A DNA stretch of 64,000 nucleotides from Glycomyces niveus. Lineage in GTDB: Bacteria; Actinomycetota; Actinomycetes; Mycobacteriales; Micromonosporaceae. The notes under the pieces were generated by a model. That model had not been told where the DNA came from, made no database searches, and saw only the letters and a list, made by a program, of their open reading frames with translations. The DNA is taken from positions 1 through 64,000 of the forward strand of contig NZ_JAGFNP010000008.1 of assembly GCF_017592475.1 (NCBI RefSeq), given 5' to 3'. Positions 8,901-16,921 of the stretch are shown here, piece by piece; the first letter of the stretch is position 1, and each line of letters starts with the position of its first letter. The translations under genes and the position numbers were made by a program.

Positions 8901-9123
8901 GACTTCGGCGGTGCCGACCTCGACGCCGCTGACCCCGCGGGAGCTGGCGGTGGTGCGGCAGGTGGCGCGCGGGCTGACGAACAAGCAGATCGGCGCGGAG
9001 CTGTACATCTCGGAGAAGACCGTGAGCGTGCACCTCTCGCGGGCGATGGCGAAGCTCGAGGTCGCAGGCCGCGCCGCGGCGGTGAACGCCGCCCACCTGC
9101 GCGGCTACCTCACCGAGGACTGA
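5974..9123 (+). CDS. LAL-type LuxR-family transcriptional regulator with AAA ATPase domain
   Basis: This 1049-residue regulator has an N-terminal AAA/NB-ARC-like ATPase. The Walker A motif is GDAGVGKTRLLHEF (~residues 44-57) and the Walker-B-like segment is LTLEDLHWADRSS (~145). A long alpha-helical, TPR-like middle (~380-900) follows, and a LuxR/GerE helix-turn-helix closes the protein (LTPRELAVVRQVARGLTNKQIG…VSVHLSRAM, last ~65 residues). Such regulators bind ATP and a sugar-like or other effector and activate catabolic or secondary-metabolism genes. An AGGAG site precedes the ATG at 6-base spacing. It may be the activator of a neighbouring gene, but no target can be named from sequence. 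Confidence 0.92.
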   Translation: MIADMPRLGSDLPLFARDAELASLRESLHAARAGRPATVLVSGDAGVGKTRLLHEFNDNAGDGVRTVTGHCLDTADSALPYLPFAEIVGTLARDNPELVANHPGLGPLLPGHPVPAEGDLGRLGLFEALHAALADLSATKPLVLTLEDLHWADRSSRDLLAFLTSRLTGQRVLIVGTYRADAVHRGHPLRPLLAELVRLPAVQRLHLDPFDAQHAADFVRELNTGLDEETVSKIAAASEGNAFLAEELAAAETHTVTFELAEVLLARLERLPEAAKQVVQLASVMGRRFTYRRLNAAAWSMLDEHGLGHERELDQALRAAISHGIIVQKSADTYAFRHALLGEAVYSDLLPGERIRYHQKIAESLADDHGKGAEAELAHHAFESGDLACALSASVRAADEAVELAAPAEALLHLERALALFGKVPAERRPEGITELRLTIRAAGNAEASGEIKRAQSYSAAAVRIADASGDRIMGASTRRKYARHLLTIEGDEQEAHRIAWEAWQLVKDDEPRAVKAFTQATLARTLSSMRRHDDALDWAAKAIATAEAVEHDPDDAHFAAKADAMLTESLVLYRNGERSLEGTIARQNEALALVRGRGWHEIELRGHFNQGLVLVEVARIAEAAAHFDEGMALARRTGHKWSGFGLETAVRQVICNYMLGRWDDVDANGEMASSVLPGVVLTRLAAAVLLVDVARGRFETADRRLDYLANRWQLDGQVLALASMCGAELDRWRGRPEEALRRVERATERMTRMRGYYLAGVSVCAVGVGAAADLAQRLRRDGDATGAKVAVTAGERLAERARFFLEHGRPLSGTLGPEGRAWAAQLDAEESRLYGDGDPALWRAAAEAFDYRDPESDEAKAAQAKRQHIAPVAVLGEQERLELALQDPIASETLALIDAARSGDLDPAACEPNWAEPYRQAYARWRLAEALLASPGAEARAEAAAVLTEAKKTAIRLDAGPLCDELCALAERARLTSAVPTSTPLTPRELAVVRQVARGLTNKQIGAELYISEKTVSVHLSRAMAKLEVAGRAAAVNAAHLRGYLTED

Positions 9124-9245
9124 CAGCCGGGTCAGGCACCGCTACTGGAGGTTGACGCCGCCTCCCGTTGTAGTCCCCGGGTGGTACGCGGATTGTCTTC
9201 TCCGGCCCGATGTAACCGGCGGGCCGCCGCACGAATATTGCAACC

Positions 9246-10787
9246 ATGAAGCGGCGTAAAGCACTCAAGTGGACCCTCGTCGGCGTCGGCGGCGGCGTCG
9301 GGGCGATCGCCCTCGGCGGGGCCGGGACGGTCGGCTACCTCTGGAGCCGGTCCAAGCTCGAGACCGCCGGCGAGGTCGACTTCGACACCCCGCTGGCCAT
9401 CCCCCCGCTCGCCGAGTCGACCGAGGACGCCTCCGGCGCCCGGGTCTTCAACCTCGACATCCAGTCCGGCACGGTCGCCTTCAAGGACGGCCGCGAGACC
9501 GAGACCTGGGGCATCAACGGCGCCTTCCTCGGCCCGACCATCCGCGCCAAGCGCGGCGAGGAGGTCGCCTTCGCGGTGCACAACGGCCTCGACGAGGGCA
9601 CCTCGATCCACTGGCACGGCATGCACCTGCCCTCGGTCATGGACGGCGGCCCCCACCAGGAGGTCGAACCGGGCGGCATCTGGGCTCCCCAGTGGACGAT
9701 GAACCAGCCGGCCGCGACCCTCTGGTACCACCCGCACCCGCACGGCCGCACCGGGAACCACGTCTACCGGGGCCTGGCCGGGATGTTCATCGTCGACGAC
9801 GACGAGTCCGAGGGGCTCAACCTGCCCGCCGAGTACGGCGTGGACGACGTCCCGATGATCGTGCAGGACCGCAAGTTCAACGGCGACAACCAGTTCGACG
9901 ACAAAGCCCCGTTCATGAGCATGCAGGGCGTGCTCGGCGACGAGATCATGGTCAACGGCACCCTCGGCCCCTACTTCGACGTCACGACCCGCCTGGTGCG
10001 CCTGCGCCTGCTCAACGGCTCCGTCTCGCGCCTCTACAACTTCGGTTTCAGCGACGACCGGCCGTTCCAGCTCATCGCCACCGACGGCGGGCTGCTGCCC
10101 GAGGCCTGGGAGACCGACCGGCTCCAGCTCTCACCGGGCGAGCGCGCCGAGATCGTGGTCGCCTTCGAGCCCGGCGAGTCCGTCGTGCTCCGCTCCCACC
10201 CGGCCGACGAGGGCTACGAAGGCCCGCTCGGGCGCCTCAACGGGGGCGAAGACCTGCTCGACATCTGCGAGTTCCGCGCCGCGGGCTCCCTCGCCGACAC
10301 CACCGAGGTCCCGTCGGTCATGGGCACCGCTCCGGACCTCGCCGACGCCGAGATCGCCGCCGAGCGCTCGTTCTCGCTCTCGGGCTTCAACCAGATCAAC
10401 GGGGAGTCCATGGACCCCATGCGCATCGACTTCGGCGTCCGCGAGGGCACCGTCGAGGTGTGGGAGGTCCAGAACGCGGACGGCTTCATGCACAACTTCC
10501 ACGTCCACGACGTCCAGTACCAGGTCCTCTCGGTCGACGGCGAGGAGCCGCCGCCGCGCCTGCGCGGCTGGAAGGACACCGTCCAGCTGGTCCCGCAGGT
10601 CGAGTACCGGCTGGCGATGCGCTTCGCCGACTACACCGACCCGAACCTGCCGTACATGTACCACTGCCACATCCTCGCCCACGAGGACTCGGGGATGATG
10701 GGCCAGTTCGTGGTCCTCGGCGAGGGCGAGGAGATCGGCACCGTCCCGGTCAGCGCCTCCGCCACGGGCCACGGCGGGCACGGCTAG
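9246..10787 (+). CDS. Secreted multicopper oxidase (CueO/SufI-like)
   Basis: This 513-residue three-domain copper oxidase has all four copper-ligand motifs: HWHGMH (~residue 121), HPHPHG (~161), HNFHVHD (~415) and HCHILAHEDSGMM (~472, type 1 copper Cys with Met as axial ligand). It probably oxidises Cu(I) or phenolic and metal substrates outside the membrane. The N-terminus MKRRKALKW followed by a Gly/Ala-rich hydrophobic stretch is a possible Tat or membrane-anchor signal. A GAATAT -10-like hexamer lies 7 bases before the ATG. It stands alone between the LAL regulator and a convergent gene. Confidence 0.92.
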   Translation: MKRRKALKWTLVGVGGGVGAIALGGAGTVGYLWSRSKLETAGEVDFDTPLAIPPLAESTEDASGARVFNLDIQSGTVAFKDGRETETWGINGAFLGPTIRAKRGEEVAFAVHNGLDEGTSIHWHGMHLPSVMDGGPHQEVEPGGIWAPQWTMNQPAATLWYHPHPHGRTGNHVYRGLAGMFIVDDDESEGLNLPAEYGVDDVPMIVQDRKFNGDNQFDDKAPFMSMQGVLGDEIMVNGTLGPYFDVTTRLVRLRLLNGSVSRLYNFGFSDDRPFQLIATDGGLLPEAWETDRLQLSPGERAEIVVAFEPGESVVLRSHPADEGYEGPLGRLNGGEDLLDICEFRAAGSLADTTEVPSVMGTAPDLADAEIAAERSFSLSGFNQINGESMDPMRIDFGVREGTVEVWEVQNADGFMHNFHVHDVQYQVLSVDGEEPPPRLRGWKDTVQLVPQVEYRLAMRFADYTDPNLPYMYHCHILAHEDSGMMGQFVVLGEGEEIGTVPVSASATGHGGHG

Positions 10788-10820
10788 GCCGCTCCGGACC
10801 GCGAGGGTCCGGGGACCGAC

Positions 10821-10875
10821 GCGGCGCAGAGCCGTCCCGCCCGTAGGCACCACGAACGGGACGGCCCTGCGCCGC
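10821..10875. terminator. Bidirectional terminator between convergent genes
   Basis: A long stem GCGGCGCAG-A-GCCGTCCCG pairs with CGGGACGGC-C-CTGCGCCGC, with one A/C mismatch, between the multicopper oxidase gene and the convergent PH-domain gene. Confidence 0.75.
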
Positions 10876-10886
10876 AACGCTTTCCG

Positions 10887-11261
10887 CTAGAGAACGTAGG
10901 TGCCGATGAGGTTCGCGAGCGTGCGGATGTCCACCCTGCCCTTGAATTCGAAGCGCACCTTGCCGAGACCGCTGAACCACAGGTCGAGTTCGGCGTCGAG
11001 GTCGAAGTTGCCGGCCGTCTCGACCGAGAACGCCTGGATCTTGCTGTACGGCAGGGAGGTGTAGTCGCGCTTCTTGCCGGTGATGCCCTGCGCGTTGACG
11101 GCGATGGCGCGCTTGTTCGTGAAGACCACGAAGTCCCGCACCGACTTGAACGCCGAGACCAGTTGCTCGCCCTGCACCAGCAGCGGCTGCAGGTCCGCGG
11201 CAATGGTGCCGGGATCGATCTGCTGGAGTTTGAAGAGGGAGCCGTTCGAGAAGTCGATCAT
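10887..11261 (-). CDS. Bacterial PH-domain protein (bPH_1 type), copy 1
   Basis: This 124-residue protein is a single bacterial pleckstrin-homology-like beta barrel. Diagnostic parts are VRDFVVFTNKRAIAVNAQGITGKKRDYTSLPY and the closing LWFSGLGKVRFEFKGRVDI. The function of such stand-alone PH proteins is unknown; they may form oligomeric rings. The start ATG is preceded by TACGAT exactly 6 bases upstream (11268-11273), consistent with a leaderless mRNA. It is a close paralogue of the next gene, sharing the order of all conserved blocks. Confidence 0.85.
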   Translation of the reverse strand: MIDFSNGSLFKLQQIDPGTIAADLQPLLVQGEQLVSAFKSVRDFVVFTNKRAIAVNAQGITGKKRDYTSLPYSKIQAFSVETAGNFDLDAELDLWFSGLGKVRFEFKGRVDIRTLANLIGTYVL

Positions 11262-11383
11262 CGGCTCATCGTACTGACCCCAGTGGACCGGCGGGGCCCG
11301 TGGAAGCGGACGGCGCGGGCCGGGAGCCCTGGTCAGGGTCCCGTCCCGCTACGCGATGAGATTGCGGGGGAAGCAGTTACGGA

Positions 11384-11758
11384 TCAGAGGGTGCAGTTCG
11401 CGATGTGCTTGGCGATCGCGGGGAGGTCGACGTTCTCCGTGAACTCGAAGCGGACCTTGCCGAGCCCGGAGAACCACATGTCGAGCTCGCCGTCGTTGTC
11501 CATGAGGCCGTCGGTCTCGACCGAGTAGGCCTGGATCTTGTTGTAGGGCAGGGAGGCGTAGTCCTTCTTGCGACCGGTGATGCCCTGGACGTTGACGGCG
11601 ATGACCCGCTTGTTCGTGAAGACCACGTAGTCGCGCACGCCTTCGAAGGCCAGCGCGACCGCTTCGCCGTCGGCCAGCAGCGGCTGGACCTCATCGGTGA
11701 AGGCGGGGTCGTCGGTGAGCTTGAGCTTGAAGATGGAGCCGTTCTCGAAATCGATCAT
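11384..11758 (-). CDS. Bacterial PH-domain protein (bPH_1 type), copy 2
   Basis: This 124-residue paralogue of the neighbouring gene has the same length and start (MIDFENGSIFKLK against MIDFSNGSLFKLQ). It contains VRDYVVFTNKRVIAVNVQG and DMWFSGLGKVRFEF. The pair must come from a tandem duplication that has diverged noticeably. The start ATG 11758 is chosen by homology to copy 1 and by TATCCT 6 bases upstream (11765-11770). Each copy therefore seems to have its own leaderless promoter. It lies 40 bases downstream of larC. Confidence 0.85.
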   Translation of the reverse strand: MIDFENGSIFKLKLTDDPAFTDEVQPLLADGEAVALAFEGVRDYVVFTNKRVIAVNVQGITGRKKDYASLPYNKIQAYSVETDGLMDNDGELDMWFSGLGKVRFEFTENVDLPAIAKHIANCTL

Positions 11759-11798
11759 GCGGGCAGGATATCGGTAGCGCACTGCGGCCGTGTCGCGC

Positions 11799-13187
11799 CT
11801 AATACTCCTCGGCCGCAAGCGCAGTGGCTTGTGCGATCACCACTTTGAGCGGACGGCCGAGCGCGGCCGCGGCGGTGGCGGCGTCCTCGTACTCGACCGA
11901 GGCGTTGACGACCTCGCCGTGCTCGAGCGCGATCTTCACCCCGATCTCATGACCGTCCACATTGACATGCTTGTACTGCCGCTCGAGCGCGTACTTCTCG
12001 ATCTCATAGGAGCGCATGCCGATCGTGGTCGTGTGACGGACCAGCGCCGACCGTACCGCTGCGATCATTTCGGGGCGGCACAGCACATGGACCGTGTGCG
12101 CTGGGCGGCCCTTCTTCATGAAGATCGGCGTCAACCAGGCGTCCGACGCCCCGGCCGCGAGCAGCGCCGCCAGCGCGGCGGGCCACACCCGCGGATCGAG
12201 ATCATCCACATTGGTCTCGATGACGACGGGCTTCGCGCTTGGAGCCGGTGACCCCTGGTGCGCCTGCGCCGCAGGCGGAGCGTGCTCGGACGCTGGAGCG
12301 ACGTGCTCGTGCGCGCTGTGGTCGTGTCCATGACCGTGGTCGTGGCCGTGCGCACCATGCGAGTGCCCGTGAGGGCCGTGTCCCGAAGCGTCGCCGTGGT
12401 CATGTCCGCCGCGATGCACATGGGCCGAACCGGTCCTTCGCGCGGGCGTCACCTCGTGTCCGACGATGAGCCGCAGCAGGTTCGCCCGCTCCTGCGGGTC
12501 GCGTCCGCCCGCGCCGACGCCGATCCGGTCGACCACCAGCTCCGGCAAAGACCCGTACCCCGCAGCCGCCGCGGCCACGATGGCCGCGCCCGTAGGCGTG
12601 CACGCCTCGTACGGCACCGCCCCGACCACGGGCGCACCCGCGTCGGCCAGGACCCGCAGCACCGCCGGGGCCGGGAGCGGGATCGACCCGTGCGAGCCGC
12701 GCGTCGTGCCGCCGCCCACGGTCACCGTCGAAGCGGTGAGCCGCTCGATCCCCAAGGCCGCCAAGCCCGCCGCCGCGCCCACGATGTCCGCGATCGAGTC
12801 GAGCGCGCCCACCTCGTGGAAGTGCACGTCCTCCTCGGCGATCCCGTGCGCGGCCGCCTCCGCCGCCGCCAGGCGCGCGAACGCGCCCAGCGCCAGATCC
12901 CGCACGGCCGCATCGAGATCCGCACCTTCGAGCATCGCCCGGATCGACCGCCAGCGCCGGTCCGTCGCCACCTCGGGGGCCTCGACATCGACCTTCACGG
13001 CGACCAGGCCGTGCCGCGTCACCTTTTTGGCGCGCAAGCGGATCGGCTCGGTCCCGAGCGCATCGACGGCCGCCTGCATCATCGCGAGGTCCACCCCGGC
13101 GTCGACCAGCGCGCCCAGGAACATGTCCCCGCTCGCGCCCGCCGAGCAGTCCAGCCACGCGATCGAACGCGCCGCACCGCCCTTCAC
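11799..13187 (-). CDS. larC: Nickel pincer cofactor biosynthesis protein LarC, single fused ORF
   Basis: This 462-residue LarC (old DUF111) inserts nickel into the pyridinium bisthiocarboxylate cofactor of lactate racemase and related enzymes, using CTP. Conserved parts are WLDCSAGASGDMFLGALVDAG at the N-terminus, VHFHEVGALDSIADIVGAAAG in the middle and VVIETNVDDLDP. A very histidine-rich insert lies in the middle (HGHSHGAHGHDHGHGHDH and flanks, ~residues 250-300). The GTG start overlaps the larB stop as GTGA, so translation is coupled. In many bacteria LarC needs a programmed frameshift; here one ORF covers both halves. The His-rich loop probably stores or delivers nickel (inference). Confidence 0.92.
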   Translation of the reverse strand: MKGGAARSIAWLDCSAGASGDMFLGALVDAGVDLAMMQAAVDALGTEPIRLRAKKVTRHGLVAVKVDVEAPEVATDRRWRSIRAMLEGADLDAAVRDLALGAFARLAAAEAAAHGIAEEDVHFHEVGALDSIADIVGAAAGLAALGIERLTASTVTVGGGTTRGSHGSIPLPAPAVLRVLADAGAPVVGAVPYEACTPTGAAIVAAAAAGYGSLPELVVDRIGVGAGGRDPQERANLLRLIVGHEVTPARRTGSAHVHRGGHDHGDASGHGPHGHSHGAHGHDHGHGHDHSAHEHVAPASEHAPPAAQAHQGSPAPSAKPVVIETNVDDLDPRVWPAALAALLAAGASDAWLTPIFMKKGRPAHTVHVLCRPEMIAAVRSALVRHTTTIGMRSYEIEKYALERQYKHVNVDGHEIGVKIALEHGEVVNASVEYEDAATAAAALGRPLKVVIAQATALAAEEY

Positions 13188-13873
13188 GACCGGTCCGCCT
13201 TCACGCCCAGGATCCGAGACGCGGCCACGGCCGCCCCGAACCCGTTGTCGATGTTCACCACGGTCACCCCCGGCGAGCAGGAGTTCAGCATCGTCAGCAG
13301 CGGCGCGAGCCCCCCGAACGCCGCCCCGTACCCGACCGAGGTCGGCACCGCGACCACCGGCGCGGCCACCAGGCCCGCCACCACCGAAGGCAGCGCCCCG
13401 TCCATGCCCGCCACCACGATCACGCAGGCCGCCTCGCGCAGCTCCCCGATCTTGTCGAGCAGCCGGTGCAGCCCCGCCACGCCCACGTCGGCGATCAGAC
13501 GCGTGTCGATCCCGTTGGCCCGGGCCACGATCTCGGCCTCTCGCGCCACCGGCAGGTCCGAGGTCCCCGCGCAGACGACCGCGAGCAGCCCGGACTCGGC
13601 CTCGGGGAACGCGCCGACCGCGCACACCCCGGCCTCGACCAGCACTTCGTCGCCGAACGCCCCCCGCACGGCAGCCACGCACGCGTCGTCGCAGCGGGTC
13701 GCCACCGCCACCCGGCCCGGGTGCGCCTCGCGCAGCGCCGCGAGCGCCCCCACGACCTGCTCGGGCGTCTTCCCTGCCGCGTACACGGCCTCGGCCGTCC
13801 CGGTCCGCGCCGGGCGGCCGGTGTCGATCTTGGCCCAGCCCAGGTCGCGGTAGCCGCCTTCCTCAATTTCCAC
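13184..13873 (-). CDS. larB: Pyridinium-3,5-biscarboxylic acid mononucleotide synthase LarB
   Basis: This 229-residue PurE-like carboxylase/hydrolase makes the first committed precursor of the nickel-pincer cofactor from nicotinate adenine dinucleotide. The C-terminal half shows CAGTSDLPVAREAE, IVVAGMDGALPSVVAGLV and VPTSVGYGAAFGGLAPLLTMLNSC-like segments, typical of the AIR-carboxylase-like fold. GTG 13873 is chosen because homologous sequence begins there and a GGGAG site lies about 9 bases before; in-frame GTG codons further upstream have no homology support. It is followed directly by larC. The third gene, larE, is not in the window. Confidence 0.9.
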   Translation of the reverse strand: MEIEEGGYRDLGWAKIDTGRPARTGTAEAVYAAGKTPEQVVGALAALREAHPGRVAVATRCDDACVAAVRGAFGDEVLVEAGVCAVGAFPEAESGLLAVVCAGTSDLPVAREAEIVARANGIDTRLIADVGVAGLHRLLDKIGELREAACVIVVAGMDGALPSVVAGLVAAPVVAVPTSVGYGAAFGGLAPLLTMLNSCSPGVTVVNIDNGFGAAVAASRILGVKADRS

Positions 13874-14019
13874 GCCTCGATACTCCCATCCGGGCCGCCG
13901 CACCGGCCACCCGAATCGATCCCGTCCCACCGCCGGCGGACCGGGACGTTCACCGCCGCCACCCCGAACCGACACCGCGAAGGAGGCCCCGCGTCGGCCC
14001 CACCGACTATCGTCAAGAG

Positions 14020-14751
14020 GTGTCCCAGCCGCTGATCGCCGCCCACCGAGGCGCGAACGAATTCCTCCCGGAGCACTCGATCGCCGCGTTCCGGCAGGCG
14101 ATCGTCGAAGGCGCCGACGGCTTCGAGTTCGACCTCCGCCTGACCGCCGACGGGCACCTCGTCCTCCACCACGACCGCACCGTCAAACGCACCGCCGGCG
14201 CCAAAGGCGCAGTGGCCGATCTCACCCTCGCCCAGTTGCGGGACCTCAACTTCGCGCACCAGTTCCCCGACTGCTCCGGCAACCCCGAGGCCGAGCGCAT
14301 CCCCACCCTCGAAGACCTCTTCGCGCTCGTCGTCGACTCCGGCAAAGACCTCAAACTCTTCATCGAGGCCAAACACCCCTCGAAGTTCGGTCCCCGGCTA
14401 GAACTGCGCCTCTGGGAGACCCTGCGGCGCTGGCCGGGGCTCGACGCCACGGTCATGTCCTTCTCGCGCGCCGCCCTCAAGACCTGGCGCGGCCTCGACC
14501 AGGACACCCCGCTCGTGTGGATCTTCGAATACCCGTTCCGGCGCCCGCCCGAGGGCGTCCAGGTCCTCAGCTCCCGGGTCGACTACCTCGACTCCGCTCC
14601 CGAGTTCGTCGAGCGCAGCCACGCCGCCGGCTACCAGGTGTACACCTGGACCGTGAACGACGCCGACACCGCCCACCGCATGGCCGGACTCGAGGTCGAC
14701 GTCATGTTCACCGACCGCCCCGCCGCGATCCGGCAGACCCTGGCCGGCTGA
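14020..14751 (+). CDS. Glycerophosphodiester phosphodiesterase
   Basis: This 243-residue GDPD-family TIM barrel hydrolyses glycerophosphodiesters to glycerol 3-phosphate and an alcohol. It carries IAAHRGANEFLPEHSIAAF (metal and catalytic His), GFEFDLRLTADGHLVLHHD (acidic metal ligands and second His) and a C-terminal YTWTVNDADTAHRM. No signal peptide is present, so it is cytosolic. GTG 14020 is chosen because TATCGT ends 6 bases before it, a leaderless arrangement. It is divergent from larB and followed by a nested hairpin. Confidence 0.9.
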   Translation: MSQPLIAAHRGANEFLPEHSIAAFRQAIVEGADGFEFDLRLTADGHLVLHHDRTVKRTAGAKGAVADLTLAQLRDLNFAHQFPDCSGNPEAERIPTLEDLFALVVDSGKDLKLFIEAKHPSKFGPRLELRLWETLRRWPGLDATVMSFSRAALKTWRGLDQDTPLVWIFEYPFRRPPEGVQVLSSRVDYLDSAPEFVERSHAAGYQVYTWTVNDADTAHRMAGLEVDVMFTDRPAAIRQTLAG

Positions 14752-14755
14752 GCCC

Positions 14756-14794
14756 GTATTACCTCAAGACGGACTCAGGGTCCGCCGGTAATAC
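14756..14794 (+). terminator. Nested hairpin after the GDPD gene
   Basis: GTATTACC (14756-14763) pairs with GGTAATAC (14787-14794), and inside it CGGAC (14770-14774) pairs with GTCCG (14780-14784). It starts 4 bases after the stop codon. It could be a terminator, or a regulatory structure for the next gene 74 bases on. Confidence 0.5.
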
Positions 14795-14867
14795 TGGTGT
14801 CATCCCTTTGTAAAAGGTAGGTTGCTGTATAGCCTCCCCACGGCACGGAGGAAGGAAGGGGACCGCG

Positions 14868-15269
14868 ATGCCCGCTGCGATACCGGCACCAGAGCGGCTG
14901 CGCGTCCCCCACCAGTCCGGGGCCGCCAGCCAGGTCCGCCGGTGGCTGCGCGAGTCCCTCCCGGACCTCCCCGACGAGGTCCGGGAGGACCTCCTCGTCT
15001 GCGCGACCGAACTCGTCTCGAACGCCGTGCGGCACGCCCGGCCCCTCACCGGCGGCGACGTGGTCGTCAGCTACGAGCTCGGTCCGGCCGACGTCGAGGT
15101 CCGCGTGATCGACGGCGGCTCCCGCACCCACCCGCACGTGTGCGCGGTCAACCTCGACTCGGCGCACGGGCGCGGCATGTTCATCGTGTCCAAACTGTCC
15201 ACCGACTGGGGCGCCCGCTCCCTCGGCGACGGCACCCAGGAAGTCTGGGCCCGCATCCGGGTCCGCTGA
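14868..15269 (+). CDS. RsbW-like anti-sigma-factor serine kinase (HATPase_c)
   Basis: This 133-residue GHKL ATPase is of the single-domain type that phosphorylates anti-anti-sigma factors or sequesters sigma factors. The N box is ELVSNAVRHA (~residues 46-55) and the G-box segment GRGMFIVSKLSTDWG lies near residue 103. DPGVG-like metal/ATP residues are replaced by IDGGSRT. No partner sigma or antagonist gene is adjacent, as is common for the many orphan copies in actinobacteria. GGAGGAAGGAAGG gives a strong ribosome-binding site. TATAGC at ~14829 could be its -10. Confidence 0.85.
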   Translation: MPAAIPAPERLRVPHQSGAASQVRRWLRESLPDLPDEVREDLLVCATELVSNAVRHARPLTGGDVVVSYELGPADVEVRVIDGGSRTHPHVCAVNLDSAHGRGMFIVSKLSTDWGARSLGDGTQEVWARIRVR

Positions 15270-15534
15270 GGGCGAACGGGCCGCCCGGCGGCCCTGAACG
15301 GGGACCCCTAGCGGCCCTTGACCGCAATGCACATTGACGGCTCGAGGCTTCGCCGAAGCAGCATCCGGGTCCTGGCGCGCCGGGCCTGCCCCCGGTCTCC
15401 GATACCGTGCCCCGCAGGTCGTGTCACACCCGCAAGGCACCCTTGCTATCGGGGGCGTCGCGGCGCGACACTCCCGGCCGCAGGGGCGCGGCGGCCGTCC
15501 TGGCCCGCTCGCTTTGTCCCCGTACGCTGTGCGG

Positions 15535-16884
15535 GTGTCCAACCGTCCGCTCATCATCGACCTCGCCTTCTACGGCGTGGCCGCGCTCTTCGCGGGCGCC
15601 ACCGCGCTGTGGACCACCCTCGACTCGCACGCCCAGTGGGGCGCCGTCGCCTTCGGCGGCTACCTCCCGGCCGCGATCTGCGCCGCGATCCTCCTCGCCC
15701 AGCCCGGCCCCGTCTGGCGCCGCCGCGCCTTCATCGCCGCCGGCGCCGCCCTCGCTGTGACCGCGGTCCCCATGGTGCTCATGGCGATCGAACGCGCCGC
15801 CGGCAGCAGCGGCCGCGCCCAGGAAGAGGTCCTCGTCGTCGAGGCCTCCGGCGCGCGCCTCCTCGACACCGGCAGCCCCTACCTGCACGCCGACGCGATC
15901 GCCGCGCTCCCCGAACCGCTCCTCGGCTACAACCCGTACCAGCCCGGCATGGCCGTCTTCGGCGTCCCCGCCGCGGTCTTCGGCGAGCACTGGTGGACCG
16001 ACGCCCGCATCTACTTCCTCCTCGCCGCCGCAGCCTGCGCGGTCGCCGCCGTCCGGCTCCTGCGCGGCGGCCCCGGCAGCGCCCTCAACCCGACCGGCGC
16101 CGGCAAGGGCCCGCTGCTGCGCGCCGTCCAGGCCATGTTCGTGTTCCCGGTGTGCGCCTTGACGTTCGCGACCGGCGGCGACGACATGCCCGTGGTCGCC
16201 CTCATGGCTCTCGCGCTCGCCTTCGCCCACCGCGAACGCTCCTTCGCCGCGGGCCTCGCGATCGGCGCGGCCGCCGCCCTCAAGCTCTTCGCATGGCCCG
16301 CCGCCGTCGTGATCGCGTTCCTGCTGTGGCGCAACGGCGATCTTCAGCCTCAGCGAAGCCTGCGAGCCGTCGATGTGCGCAGCTACCTCGCCGGCTTCGC
16401 CCTTCCCGTCGCCGCGACGATGCTCCCGGTCCTGGCCGTGGACGCCCGCGGGTTCTTCGACAATGTGATCGCGTTCGGCCTCGGCCACGGCGTGGTCACC
16501 TCGCCCGCGCAGTCCCCGCTGCCCGGATTCCTTATCGCCCAGCATGTTCCGGGCGGCGACCTCATCGCCCCGGCGCTGCTCGGCCTCGCCGCGCTCGTGA
16601 TCGCCGGGCTGCTGTGGACGCGCCCGCCCGCGACGGCCGCTTCGGCGGCCCTGTGGTGCGCGGCCGGGCTCTCGGCGGCGTTCCTGCTCATGCCGTCCAC
16701 GCGATTCGGTTACCTCCTGTACCCCGTGGTCCTGCTCGGCTGGTGGCTGCCGCTGCGCGACGCGGTGGCGGGCACCGTCACCGGCACGCTCTTCCAAGGC
16801 CTCGCCCAGGACGACGAGGCGGTGGACGACCTTGAGAAGGAGACCGGCCTCGGCCCGTCCCTGGCCGTCGAATGGTGGCGCTGA
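15535..16884 (+). CDS. Polytopic membrane protein, GT87 (DUF2029)-like mannosyltransferase candidate
   Basis: This 449-residue protein has about ten hydrophobic segments spread from residue 5 to 425. An external loop near residues 100-135 contains GARLLDTGSPYLHADA and LGYNPYQPGMAVFG. The latter NPYQPG-like motif and the loop position resemble GT-C polyprenyl-phosphate-mannose glycosyltransferases of the GT87 type. This is inference, and the catalytic Asp cannot be fixed. GTG 15535 is chosen because TACGCT ends 6 bases before it. The C-terminal tail (DDEAVDDLEKETGLG) is cytosolic and acidic. Confidence 0.7.
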   Translation: MSNRPLIIDLAFYGVAALFAGATALWTTLDSHAQWGAVAFGGYLPAAICAAILLAQPGPVWRRRAFIAAGAALAVTAVPMVLMAIERAAGSSGRAQEEVLVVEASGARLLDTGSPYLHADAIAALPEPLLGYNPYQPGMAVFGVPAAVFGEHWWTDARIYFLLAAAACAVAAVRLLRGGPGSALNPTGAGKGPLLRAVQAMFVFPVCALTFATGGDDMPVVALMALALAFAHRERSFAAGLAIGAAAALKLFAWPAAVVIAFLLWRNGDLQPQRSLRAVDVRSYLAGFALPVAATMLPVLAVDARGFFDNVIAFGLGHGVVTSPAQSPLPGFLIAQHVPGGDLIAPALLGLAALVIAGLLWTRPPATAASAALWCAAGLSAAFLLMPSTRFGYLLYPVVLLGWWLPLRDAVAGTVTGTLFQGLAQDDEAVDDLEKETGLGPSLAVEWWR

Positions 16885-16921
16885 AGCCGCGTGCGAGCGG
16901 TACTCCTCCGGCGACTGCCGC

